From Bacteroidota bacterium (GTDB lineage: Bacteria > Bacteroidota > Bacteroidia > AKYH767-A > CANKSK01): a stretch of DNA of 5,803 nt. Both the position numbers and the translations under genes were made by a program. The notes under the pieces were generated by a model. The model saw nothing but the letters and a program-made list of their open reading frames with translations. It was not told the DNA's origin and ran no database searches. The DNA is taken from assembly GCA_947485425.1 (NCBI GenBank), contig CANKSK010000080.1:1-5803 (forward strand), read 5' to 3'. Below, piece after piece: positions 1-5,803 of the stretch; position 1 is the stretch's first letter, and each line of letters starts with the position of its first letter.

Positions 1-2150
1 ATATCATCAGGGTTTACCACATTGAACTTCGATTTTGACATCTTTTCAACTTCTGCTCCGCAGAGATATTTGCCTTCTTTCAGAACAAATTCTGCCTGCG
101 CATATTCAGGGTATTTTATTCTAAAGGCTTCTACATCCAAAACATCATTGTCTACAATACTCACATCAACACGCTGCGATACCAGTGGCCCTTGATGCGT
201 TTTGAGATATTCTGACTCCATACCTTTGGAAACAAATGTTTGGCTGCCAGCATCTTTATACACAAAATTTGATCTGCCCAAAATCATTCCTTGGTTGATC
301 AACTTTTTTGCCGGTTCATCGATTGGAATATGTCCCAAATCATAGAGAAACTTTGTCCAAAATCTGAAATACAAAAGGTGCCCCGTAGCATGCTCAGAGC
401 CCCCGAAATACATATCTATTTCCTGCCAGTAGTTTGCGGCTTCTTTCGATACAAATTCCCCTTCATTTTTGGGGTCCATGTACCGCAGAAAATACCAGCT
501 CGATCCTGCCCATCCCGGCATGGTAGATGTTTCCAATGGATACCCATCTTTATTCACCCAGTTTTTTGCCCTTGACAAGGGTGGTTCCCCGCTCTCTGAA
601 GGCAGAAAAACATCAATTTCAGGCAACGACAAGGGCAGCTCACTTTTGTCTAGCAGATACGGCATACCTTCTTTGTAATAAATGGGGAAGGGCTCTCCCC
701 AATACCGCTGACGACTGAAGATGGCATCACGCAAACGGTAATTGGTTTTCCCTTTTCCAATCCCTTTTTTCTCTATAGCCTCTATAGCTGCTGAAATAGC
801 TTCTTTTACCGACATCCCATTTAGGAATTCTGAATGGATGAGCTTACCCTCTTTGCCATCAAAACAGGTAGCTTCGGTAGTTTCTTCTCCTAAAGATGCA
901 ATGACTTTTTTAATCGGCAACTGAAAATGATTCGCAAAGGCAAAATCTCTCGTATCATGCGCAGGAACGCCCATCACAGCGCCGGTTCCATAGCCTGCCA
1001 GCACATAATCAGATACCCATATCGGAATGCGTTCATTGCTGAAAGGGTGAATTACATAGGAGCCAGTAAATACGCCGGTAATATTTTTTACATCTGACAT
1101 CCTGTCGCGTTCTGCTCGGTTGGATGCCCATTCTGCATACGCCCTTATTTCTTCTTGTTTTTCTGCACTGCTTAGGCTTTGTAACAACTCATGTTCTGGT
1201 GCAATGGCCATAAAGCTTACACCAAACAAGGTATCGGGTCGGGTGGTAAAAACTTCCAAGGCTCCGGCTTGTGATTCCAAATTAAAAAATACCGAGGCCC
1301 CTTCTGATTTACCAATCCAATTTCTTTGCTGGTCCTTTAAGGATTCAGTCCAGTCAATTTTTTCTATGCCCTGCAAAAGCCTATCTGCATAAGCGGTAAT
1401 GCGAAGGGCCCATTGCTGCATCAACTTTTTTTCAACAGGAAAGCCCCCTCTTTCTGAAAGGCCATCTTTCACTTCTTCATTGGCAAGCACCGTACCTAAG
1501 CCGGGACACCAGTTTACATAGGATTCGGAGAGATATGCCAATCGATAATTCAACAGGATAGCCTGTTGCTGTCTCTCGCTCATCGTATTCCATTGCGAAT
1601 CATCAAAAGCTTCTATCTCGCCACAAACTGCCTTCACAGATATATTGCCCTCTTTTTCAAAGATGCGTATCAGGGTTTCTATTTTTTCTGCCTTGTTGCT
1701 CGTGAGGTGATACCAGGAGTCAAAAAGCTCAGAAAAAATCCATTGTGTCCATTTGTAATATGATGGATCTGAAGTGCGAAACTCGCGGTTCCAGTCAAAG
1801 GAAAATCCTACCTTATCCATTTGTTCTCGGTACCTCTTGATATTCTCATCCGTTGTCAATGCCGGGTGCTTGCCGGTTTGAATGGCATATTGCTCCGCCG
1901 GAAGGCCAAAAGCATCGTAGCCCATCGGATGCAATACATGAAATCCTTTCAGTCGCTTGTATCTGGCAATAATATCAGAGGCAATATAGCCCAGCGGATG
2001 TCCAACATGCAAACCCGCTCCCGAAGGATAGGGAAACATGTCCAAAATATAAAACTTGGGCTTCTCAGAAGTAGAAGAAGTGCCGAATATGTTTTTCTCG
2101 CGCCATAGGGCTCGCCATTTTTCTTCGATGGCTGTATAGGGGTATTCCAT
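1..2150 (-). CDS. leuS: Leucyl-tRNA synthetase, 3' end cut off by window edge
   Basis: Class I aminoacyl-tRNA synthetase that charges tRNA-Leu with leucine in the cytoplasm and hydrolyses mischarged products. Reading the minus strand from the ATG at 2150 gives 716 uninterrupted codons. Seen: the HIGH motif as HVGH at residues 48-51, after FPYPSGAGL; the editing-domain threonine-rich TTRPDT at 302-307; the editing motif VPAHDTRD at 395-402, with D402 matching the key editing aspartate of other bacterial enzymes; and KMSKS at 703-707, ten residues before the edge. The start fits the family N-terminus ([12 protein letters not shown]). The anticodon-binding and C-terminal tRNA-binding domains, probably over 200 residues, lie outside the window. 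Compared with my memory of the E. coli enzyme, about 57 extra residues lie between W137 and NWCP (213-216), and the zinc-ribbon cysteines after C215 are absent ([10 protein letters not shown]). Both traits occur in other Bacteroidota LeuS. It is divergent from ftsX. There is no Shine-Dalgarno sequence. Identity is certain. Confidence 0.98.
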   Translation of the reverse strand, partial: MEYPYTAIEEKWRALWREKNIFGTSSTSEKPKFYILDMFPYPSGAGLHVGHPLGYIASDIIARYKRLKGFHVLHPMGYDAFGLPAEQYAIQTGKHPALTTDENIKRYREQMDKVGFSFDWNREFRTSDPSYYKWTQWIFSELFDSWYHLTSNKAEKIETLIRIFEKEGNISVKAVCGEIEAFDDSQWNTMSERQQQAILLNYRLAYLSESYVNWCPGLGTVLANEEVKDGLSERGGFPVEKKLMQQWALRITAYADRLLQGIEKIDWTESLKDQQRNWIGKSEGASVFFNLESQAGALEVFTTRPDTLFGVSFMAIAPEHELLQSLSSAEKQEEIRAYAEWASNRAERDRMSDVKNITGVFTGSYVIHPFSNERIPIWVSDYVLAGYGTGAVMGVPAHDTRDFAFANHFQLPIKKVIASLGEETTEATCFDGKEGKLIHSEFLNGMSVKEAISAAIEAIEKKGIGKGKTNYRLRDAIFSRQRYWGEPFPIYYKEGMPYLLDKSELPLSLPEIDVFLPSESGEPPLSRAKNWVNKDGYPLETSTMPGWAGSSWYFLRYMDPKNEGEFVSKEAANYWQEIDMYFGGSEHATGHLLYFRFWTKFLYDLGHIPIDEPAKKLINQGMILGRSNFVYKDAGSQTFVSKGMESEYLKTHQGPLVSQRVDVSIVDNDVLDVEAFRIKYPEYAQAEFVLKEGKYLCGAEVEKMSKSKFNVVNPDD

Positions 2151-2168
2151 AAAATCAGATTAAGAGTG

Positions 2169-2176
2169 CGAATTTA
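2169..2176 (-). promoter_or_regulatory. Possible -7 promoter element for leuS
   Basis: Read on the minus strand this is TAAATTCG, one mismatch from the Bacteroidota -7 consensus TAnnTTTG, ending 18 bases before the leuS ATG. No clear TTG or TTTG -33 element is visible at the usual distance upstream, so the call is weak. In AT-rich sequence such a match can arise by chance. Confidence 0.3.
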
Positions 2177-2225
2177 AAAAATTAATAAGGAAGTTTTGCG
2201 TTCGTGATAGAACAATATAATTTTC

Positions 2226-2233
2226 TAAATTTG
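2226..2233 (+). promoter_or_regulatory. Candidate -7 promoter element for the ftsX operon
   Basis: TAAATTTG fits the Bacteroidota -7 consensus TAnnTTTG exactly and lies 30 bases before the ftsX ATG, which would leave a leader of roughly 25 nt. The -33 partner is weak: TTTG at 2195-2198 is about 27 bp away, farther than the usual 19-21, and TTCG at 2201-2204 is at the right distance but imperfect. As the only good candidate it would drive ftsX through truB. Confidence 0.55.
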
Positions 2234-2263
2234 CAGAATCATTGGGATAATACCTAAATTGGA

Positions 2264-3139
2264 ATGTCAGAAGATCAAAAAATATCAAAACGCAAGCTCA
2301 GGACCTCCTACTTGTCAACCATTGTAAGCATTTCCCTCGTCCTTTTTATGCTGGGATTGCTGGGAATGATTCTATTAAACACCAAGAAGCTTTCCGATTA
2401 TGTGAAGGAAAACATCGAAATTACCGTTTTTTTGAAGGATAATTTGAAAGATCCTGAAATTGAACAAATGAAAAAATCCCTTGATGCCAGCCCGGGGGTT
2501 AAATCTACGGAATACATTACCAAGGAATTAGCGGCCAAACGCCTGAAAGACGATTTGGGTGAGGATTTTGTAAGCTTTTTGGGCTACAATCCCCTGCTAC
2601 CCTCTATCGATATTCGCTTGCATGCCGTTTATGCCAACCCCGATAGCCTTAGAAAAATCGAAAAAACACTTACCCAGGATCGAATGGTTAAAGAGGTTTA
2701 TTACCAAAAATCCCTGGTAAACTTGGTAAACGACAACCTGAAATCCATCGGATTGGTCATCATTATTTTTAGCGGGCTTCTGGCACTCATCGCTGTGGCT
2801 TTGATAAACAATACCATTCGGCTTTCCCTCTATTCCAAACGCTTTCTCATCAAAAGCATGCAGCTGGTGGGGGCCACACAGTCCTTTATTCGCAGACCTT
2901 TTGTCAAAAAAGGGATTTCTCATGGCTTGTATGGCGCCTTAATTGCCAATGTACTGCTTTCTGGCGTGATGTATTTGGCACAGCAACAGCTTCCAGAATT
3001 GTTTGATATTCAGGATATTAAATTGATTGGCACCCTCTTTCTGGCCGTTGCCATTACCGGAATCCTAATTTCTTGGGTCAGCACCTCTTTTGCCGTGAGA
3101 AAATACCTCCGTCTGAAGATGGACGACCTATATTATTGA
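2264..3139 (+). CDS. ftsX: Cell division protein FtsX (ABC-type permease)
   Basis: FtsX is the inner-membrane partner of the ATPase FtsE. In studied bacteria the pair passes ATP-driven signals to peptidoglycan hydrolases or their activators at the septum. The 291-residue protein has the family layout: a short basic cytoplasmic N-terminus (KRKLRTSYLS), membrane segment 1 at about 17-38, a periplasmic domain at about 40-160 containing ITVFLKDN and other typical stretches, membrane segment 2 at about 162-183, a cytoplasmic loop with the conserved QLVGATQSFIRRPF (200-213), and membrane segments 3 (221-239) and 4 (254-278). The loop motif is the part of FtsX thought to contact FtsE. Length is normal for the family. 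The start has no Shine-Dalgarno, usual for this phylum. It is the first gene of the ftsX-DUF3098-uppP-truB cluster, with 22 bp to the next gene. No ftsE lies in the window. A more distant FtsX/MacB-type permease is unlikely given these motifs. Confidence 0.95.
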   Translation: MSEDQKISKRKLRTSYLSTIVSISLVLFMLGLLGMILLNTKKLSDYVKENIEITVFLKDNLKDPEIEQMKKSLDASPGVKSTEYITKELAAKRLKDDLGEDFVSFLGYNPLLPSIDIRLHAVYANPDSLRKIEKTLTQDRMVKEVYYQKSLVNLVNDNLKSIGLVIIIFSGLLALIAVALINNTIRLSLYSKRFLIKSMQLVGATQSFIRRPFVKKGISHGLYGALIANVLLSGVMYLAQQQLPELFDIQDIKLIGTLFLAVAITGILISWVSTSFAVRKYLRLKMDDLYY

Positions 3140-3161
3140 GCATTATTAAACTTAAATTGAC

Positions 3162-3446
3162 ATGAGCACAAAAACCAATGTACAGAAACCCAATAAAACT
3201 GTACCCTTCAAAGAAAAACAAGATGAAAGCATCCTTTTTGAAAAGGATAATTTTATTTGGATGATTATTGGATTGGTCATCATTTTTACCGGTTTTTACC
3301 TGATGTCAGGCGGTGGAAGTGAAAATCCCAATGATTTTAATACTGAAATTTTTAGTGGTCGTCGCATTGTTGTGGCTCCAATAATCGTTGTTATAGGCTT
3401 TATTGTTGAAGTTTATGCCATTTTAAAGAAATCAGGGGAGAAATAG
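3162..3446 (+). CDS. Small DUF3098 family membrane protein
   Basis: A 94-residue protein of unknown function that I recognise as the DUF3098 family of Bacteroidota. It has a polar, lysine-rich N-terminus (1-30), membrane segment 1 at about 31-48, a short loop of about 20 residues ([19 protein letters not shown]), membrane segment 2 at about 69-88, and a short basic tail (KKSGEK). The loop, with its glycines, DFNTEIFS and following RRIVVAPI, is the most family-like part. There is no signal-peptide cleavage site, enzyme motif or cysteine. The protein probably forms a helical hairpin in the inner membrane; by the positive-inside rule both ends are probably cytoplasmic. It lies 22 bp after ftsX and 5 bp before uppP and is probably cotranscribed, so a role in the envelope or with FtsX is possible, but this is inference from position only. 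Confidence 0.88.
   Translation: MSTKTNVQKPNKTVPFKEKQDESILFEKDNFIWMIIGLVIIFTGFYLMSGGGSENPNDFNTEIFSGRRIVVAPIIVVIGFIVEVYAILKKSGEK
3434..3440 (+). promoter_or_regulatory. Shine-Dalgarno-like site before uppP
   Basis: AGGGGAG lies inside the last codons of the DUF3098 gene, 11 bases before the uppP ATG. It is the only purine-rich, GGGG-type site upstream of any start in the window; the other starts lack one. Because Bacteroidota seldom depend on Shine-Dalgarno pairing and the spacing is slightly long, it may be a coincidence of the Ser-Gly-Glu codons. Confidence 0.3.
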
Positions 3447-3451
3447 AGTTT

Positions 3452-4249
3452 ATGACCATTATTCAATCCCTCATTCTGGGCATAGTAGAAGGAATTACGG
3501 AATTTTTACCGGTGTCTTCTACCGGGCATATGATTATCGCTTCTTCACTCATGGGCATTGCAAAAGATGATTTTACCAAGGCTTTTACCATTGCCATTCA
3601 ACTTGGTGCCATCTTATCGGTGGTAGTCCTTTATTGGAGAAAATTTATCCAATCTTTTCAGTTTTATTTGACCCTTTTGGTTGCATTTTTGCCTGTAGCG
3701 GTAATCGGGAAGTTATTCAACAAGCAAATCGATATGCTACTGGAAAATGTCATTGTAGTGGCCTTTTCCCTCCTTTTTGGTGGAATTCTTTTACTCTTTA
3801 TTGATAAAATATTTCAAGATAAAGATTCAAATGTAGAAGAAGTCAGCATGCCTTCGGCTTTAAAAATCGGATTGTTTCAGGTAATTGCCATGATTCCCGG
3901 TGTTTCAAGATCCGCAGCAAGTATCATTGGTGGATTAAGTCAGAAACTAAATCGAAAAACAGCTGCTGAGTTTTCTTTTTTTCTTGCCGTTCCTACCATG
4001 TTTGCTGCTACTGTTTATAAATTGTATTCCTTTTATTTTAAAGATGGTGGCCATGTATTTGAAAGTCAGCACCTACAACTGTTAATCATCGGAAATTTGG
4101 TAGCCTTTGTCGTGGCAATGCTTGCCATTCGCTCTTTTATTGGCTACCTGAGTAAATATGGGTTTAAAGCATTCGGATACTATAGAATTATCGTAGGCCT
4201 ACTTATTTTGGTTTTGTATTTTTTAGGCATTCCGCTTACAATTGTATAA
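3452..4249 (+). CDS. uppP: Undecaprenyl-diphosphatase UppP (BacA family)
   Basis: Inner-membrane enzyme that removes a phosphate from undecaprenyl diphosphate, giving the C55 lipid phosphate carrier used for peptidoglycan and surface polysaccharide synthesis; extra copies give bacitracin resistance in other bacteria. The 265-residue protein carries both BacA family signatures. The N-terminal one is [17 protein letters not shown], with acidic residues E13 and E17, S23 and H26. The second is [13 protein letters not shown] at 149-161, with the catalytic R153, followed by EFSFFLAVP. Several hydrophobic stretches run throughout, as expected for a polytopic protein. Length matches the family; the loop after WRK is shorter than in E. 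coli BacA, which I do not consider a defect. The start at 3452 is the only one that keeps the whole first motif and follows the DUF3098 stop by 5 bp. The stop shares one base with the truB start. It is not a PAP2-type phosphatase. Confidence 0.97.
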   Translation: MTIIQSLILGIVEGITEFLPVSSTGHMIIASSLMGIAKDDFTKAFTIAIQLGAILSVVVLYWRKFIQSFQFYLTLLVAFLPVAVIGKLFNKQIDMLLENVIVVAFSLLFGGILLLFIDKIFQDKDSNVEEVSMPSALKIGLFQVIAMIPGVSRSAASIIGGLSQKLNRKTAAEFSFFLAVPTMFAATVYKLYSFYFKDGGHVFESQHLQLLIIGNLVAFVVAMLAIRSFIGYLSKYGFKAFGYYRIIVGLLILVLYFLGIPLTIV

Positions 4250-4251
4250 TG
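4247..4251 (+). promoter_or_regulatory. uppP/truB stop-start overlap (TAATG)
   Basis: The uppP stop TAA (4247-4249) shares its last A with the truB start ATG (4249-4251). This arrangement usually means the ribosome that ends uppP can restart on truB, so the two proteins are probably translationally coupled. No separate Shine-Dalgarno precedes this ATG; a GGAGG follows it, which is downstream and cannot serve this start. Confidence 0.7.
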
Positions 4252-4935
4252 GAGGAAAAAAAAGGAGAAATAATTCTCGTCAACAAGCCCTATCGTTGGA
4301 CTTCCTTCGATGTAGTAAGTAAAATAAGAAACCTTTCAAAGATGAAGAAGGTGGGCCATAGCGGCACCCTCGATCCTTTGGCAACAGGTCTTTTGGTGAT
4401 TTGTACCGGTATGTATACCAAAACCATAGATACCATTCAAGGAAAGGAAAAGGAATATTTTGGGAGTTTGGTTTTAGGTGCAACCACTCCCTCGTATGAT
4501 TTGGAAACGGAAGTCGATAACCGGTATCCAACGGAACACATCACCGAAAAAATGATTTTGGACAACTGCAGTCTATTTACTGGCCGCATTCAGCAAGTTG
4601 CCCCGGCCCATTCGGCAAAAAAAATCAACGGAAAACGTGCCTATGAGTTGGCTAGGGAAGGGCTAGAGGTAATTATTCAGCCCCGTGAAGTGGAAATTAC
4701 TGTATTTGAAATTATTAAAATTGAAATGCCTAGAGTCGATTTTAGAGTCGTCTGCAGCAAAGGAACCTATATACGCTCCCTAGCGTTTGACTTTGGAAAA
4801 TCTCTTGGAAGTGGTGCCTATCTTTCTGCACTCCTGCGCAGCCGAATTGGCGAATTTAAAATAGAAGACGCCCACACAATAGATCAACTCATCGATCGTT
4901 ATAAAGGAGCTGCAAATAGCGAAGTAACGCCCTGA
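4249..4935 (+). CDS. truB: tRNA pseudouridine(55) synthase TruB
   Basis: Converts U55 of the T-loop to pseudouridine in nearly all elongator tRNAs and also acts as a tRNA folding chaperone in studied bacteria; cytoplasmic. The 228-residue protein shows the TruB motifs: NKPYRWTSFDVV (12-23); KVGHSGTLDPLATGLLV (34-50) with the catalytic aspartate D42; KEYFGSLVLGATTPSYD with the conserved tyrosine Y70; the SAKKINGKRAYELAREG stretch around residues 122-138; and GTYIRSLA with conserved R176. It ends soon after the GEF-type motif, so the C-terminal PUA-like domain of the about 314-residue E. coli protein is missing. Short forms of this kind are usual in Bacteroidota, so I do not regard it as truncated. 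The start overlaps the uppP stop by one base. It is the last gene of the ftsX-led cluster. VAPAHSA replaces the more usual xPPxxSA, a small change. Confidence 0.97.
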   Translation: MEEKKGEIILVNKPYRWTSFDVVSKIRNLSKMKKVGHSGTLDPLATGLLVICTGMYTKTIDTIQGKEKEYFGSLVLGATTPSYDLETEVDNRYPTEHITEKMILDNCSLFTGRIQQVAPAHSAKKINGKRAYELAREGLEVIIQPREVEITVFEIIKIEMPRVDFRVVCSKGTYIRSLAFDFGKSLGSGAYLSALLRSRIGEFKIEDAHTIDQLIDRYKGAANSEVTP

Positions 4936-5054
4936 AACAAACAATAATACAATTAATATTCTTAATAGTACACCAATAGGGCAATCTATGCTTATCTTTG
5001 CGCCTTTAAATTAATAAATGACAAAGCTTTTGTAAAAAGTTTTAAATATCCAAG
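4936..5054 (+). promoter_or_regulatory. truB-queA intergenic region
   Basis: This 119-bp AT-rich gap carries a promoter for queA (listed separately). I see no convincing intrinsic terminator for the truB transcript: GCCCT at 4929-4933 could pair with AGGGC at 4978-4982, but the 44-base loop and lack of a following T run argue against it. Readthrough from the ftsX cluster into queA therefore remains possible. A five-codon reading frame, ATG at 5018 to TAA at 5035, lies in the leader and is probably meaningless. Confidence 0.55.
4993..5000 (+). promoter_or_regulatory. Probable -7 promoter element for queA
   Basis: TATCTTTG is an exact match to the Bacteroidota -7 consensus TAnnTTTG, followed by CGCC as often seen near start sites in this phylum. 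It lies 54 bases before the queA ATG, predicting a leader of about 45-50 nt. No good TTG/TTTG -33 element is visible 19-21 bp upstream, where the sequence is TTAATAGTACACC-like. Confidence 0.6.
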
Positions 5055-5803
5055 ATGAAATTATCACAATTTAAATTTACCCTTGCCGACAACCTGATGG
5101 CGACTTATCCTTCTCCAAATAGGGATGAATCCAGACTCATGGTGTTAAACAGAAAAACAGGAACCATCGAACACAAAGTGTTTAAAGATATTCTTGAATA
5201 CTTTGATGATCAGGATGTTATGATCCTTAATAATACCAAAGTATTTCCAGCCCGCCTCTATGGCAATAAGGAAAAAACAGGTGCTAAAATTGAGGTGTTC
5301 CTGCTCAGAGAGCTCAACCGTGAAAGCCGCCTTTGGGATGTCCTCGTGGATCCCGCTCGTAAAATAAGGATAGGCAATAAACTCTATTTTGGGGATGATG
5401 ATGCATTGGTTGCTGAAGTAATCGACAACACCACCTCTAGAGGTAGAACATTGCGTTTCCTTTTTGATGGCTCTTACGAAGAGTTTCGCAAAACAATAGA
5501 GGATATGGGACATACCCCCCTTCCTAAATATATCAAAAGAAAAGCGGAAGAATCCGATAAAGAAAGATACCAAACCGTTTATGCAAAACATGAGGGCGCT
5601 GTTGCGGCCCCAACGGCAGGACTGCATTTTAGCCGTGAATTGCTCAAAAGACTTGAACTTAAAGGGGTAAACTTTGCCGAAGTAACCTTGCATGCCGGAT
5701 TGGGAACCTTCAGACCTGTTGAGGTAGAAGATCTTACCAAACACAAAATGGACTCTGAACAATATATCGTTTCAGAGGAAGCCGTAAAAGCAGTTAATGC
5801 CGG
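5055..5803 (+). CDS. queA: tRNA S-adenosylmethionine ribosyltransferase-isomerase QueA, 3' end cut off
   Basis: Transfers and isomerises the ribosyl part of S-adenosylmethionine onto 7-aminomethyl-7-deazaguanine in tRNA, forming epoxyqueuosine at wobble position 34 of GUN-anticodon tRNAs; the next-to-last step of queuosine synthesis. The 249 visible residues match the family from its N-terminus: [19 protein letters not shown] at the start, [10 protein letters not shown] (59-68), PLPKYI (155-160), [22 protein letters not shown] (171-192) and [17 protein letters not shown] (211-227). The full protein is usually about 350 residues, so roughly 100 are missing beyond the right edge. The ATG at 5055 is chosen because it gives the standard N-terminus; no Shine-Dalgarno precedes it. 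A promoter in the 119-bp upstream gap suggests expression separate from the truB cluster, although both genes modify tRNA. No other queuosine genes are in the window. Identity is certain. Confidence 0.98.
   Translation, partial: MKLSQFKFTLADNLMATYPSPNRDESRLMVLNRKTGTIEHKVFKDILEYFDDQDVMILNNTKVFPARLYGNKEKTGAKIEVFLLRELNRESRLWDVLVDPARKIRIGNKLYFGDDDALVAEVIDNTTSRGRTLRFLFDGSYEEFRKTIEDMGHTPLPKYIKRKAEESDKERYQTVYAKHEGAVAAPTAGLHFSRELLKRLELKGVNFAEVTLHAGLGTFRPVEVEDLTKHKMDSEQYIVSEEAVKAVNA

Larger units (their letters stand above)
2151..2263. promoter_or_regulatory. Divergent leuS/ftsX intergenic promoter region
   Basis: This 113-bp AT-rich gap lies between the start codons of two divergently transcribed genes, so it must hold the 5' leader of leuS (minus) and that of ftsX (plus). 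Candidate -7 elements for each direction are listed separately. I see no strong palindrome that would suggest an operator, no structured leader or riboswitch, and no small gene in it. Confidence 0.75.

Noticed and set aside
569..581. Perfect 13-bp inverted repeat CCCTTG-A-CAAGGG
   Set aside because: It lies inside leuS, where it is explained by codons for Pro-Leu-Ser-Arg-Ala, is not followed by a T run, and is far from any promoter, so it is neither a terminator nor a likely operator.
768..788. Short direct repeat of TCTATAGC in leuS
   Set aside because: It simply encodes the peptide repeat Ala-Ile-Glu-Ala-Ile-Glu in a helical stretch; two copies in coding sequence are not a repeat element.
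291..2108. Several plus-strand open frames of 60-95 codons
   Set aside because: All are antisense to the continuous leuS reading frame, whose motifs are intact; none has a recognisable product.
2597..2923. A 108-codon open frame on the minus strand opposite ftsX
   Set aside because: It is antisense to conserved FtsX sequence and its translation has no recognisable motif or start context.
4929..4982. GCCCT/AGGGC pair as a terminator after truB
   Set aside because: The 5-bp stem would enclose a 44-base AT-rich loop and is not followed by a T tract; it does not meet intrinsic terminator criteria.
5021..5040. ACAAA-GCT-TTTGT hairpin in the queA leader as an attenuator
   Set aside because: Five mostly A-T pairs form a very weak stem, and A residues rather than a T run follow it.
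5145..5762. A 205-codon open frame on the minus strand opposite queA
   Set aside because: It lies wholly antisense to a clearly conserved queA reading frame, and its translation resembles no family I know; it is rich in Phe, Cys and Ser as expected for a shadow of the coding strand.
1..5803. Search for a novel defence, mobile or regulatory RNA system
   Set aside because: Every stretch longer than 120 bases is covered by a recognised gene, and I saw no transposase, integrase, repeat array, tRNA-like structure or foreign-looking composition.

Overview
This window is a housekeeping segment of a Bacteroidota chromosome. Four things support the phylum. The leucyl-tRNA synthetase starts with the form typical of that phylum and carries its long insertion before the NWCP motif. 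The gene order ftsX, DUF3098 protein, uppP, truB is one I know from Bacteroidota. The gaps before ftsX and queA contain the TAnnTTTG type of -7 promoter element. Most starts have no Shine-Dalgarno sequence. I cannot place it below phylum with confidence. The composition is moderately AT-rich and even across all genes, and I see no mobile elements, integrases, tRNA or rRNA genes, CRISPR repeats or other sign of transfer.

Layout: leuS fills 1-2150 on the minus strand. Its 3' end runs off the left edge, so the anticodon-binding and C-terminal domains are missing. A 113-bp divergent promoter region (2151-2263) separates it from four tightly spaced plus-strand genes: ftsX (2264-3139), a small DUF3098 membrane protein (3162-3446), uppP (3452-4249) and truB (4249-4935). 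The spacings are 22 bp, 5 bp and a 1-base overlap, so the four probably form one transcript. A 119-bp gap holding a good promoter follows, then queA (5055 to the right edge, 3' end missing).

The genes fall into two themes. FtsX (division/peptidoglycan hydrolase control) and UppP (recycling of the undecaprenyl lipid carrier) serve the cell envelope, and the DUF3098 protein between them is the only gene with no known role. LeuS, TruB and QueA serve translation: charging of tRNA-Leu, pseudouridine 55 in the T-loop, and queuosine at the wobble position. The open frames agree with family expectations, and no frameshift or broken gene was found.

No new system is evident. The points most worth a second look are the uncharacterised DUF3098 protein fixed between two envelope genes, FtsX without FtsE beside it, and the rearranged LeuS with its insertion and lost zinc-binding cysteines.
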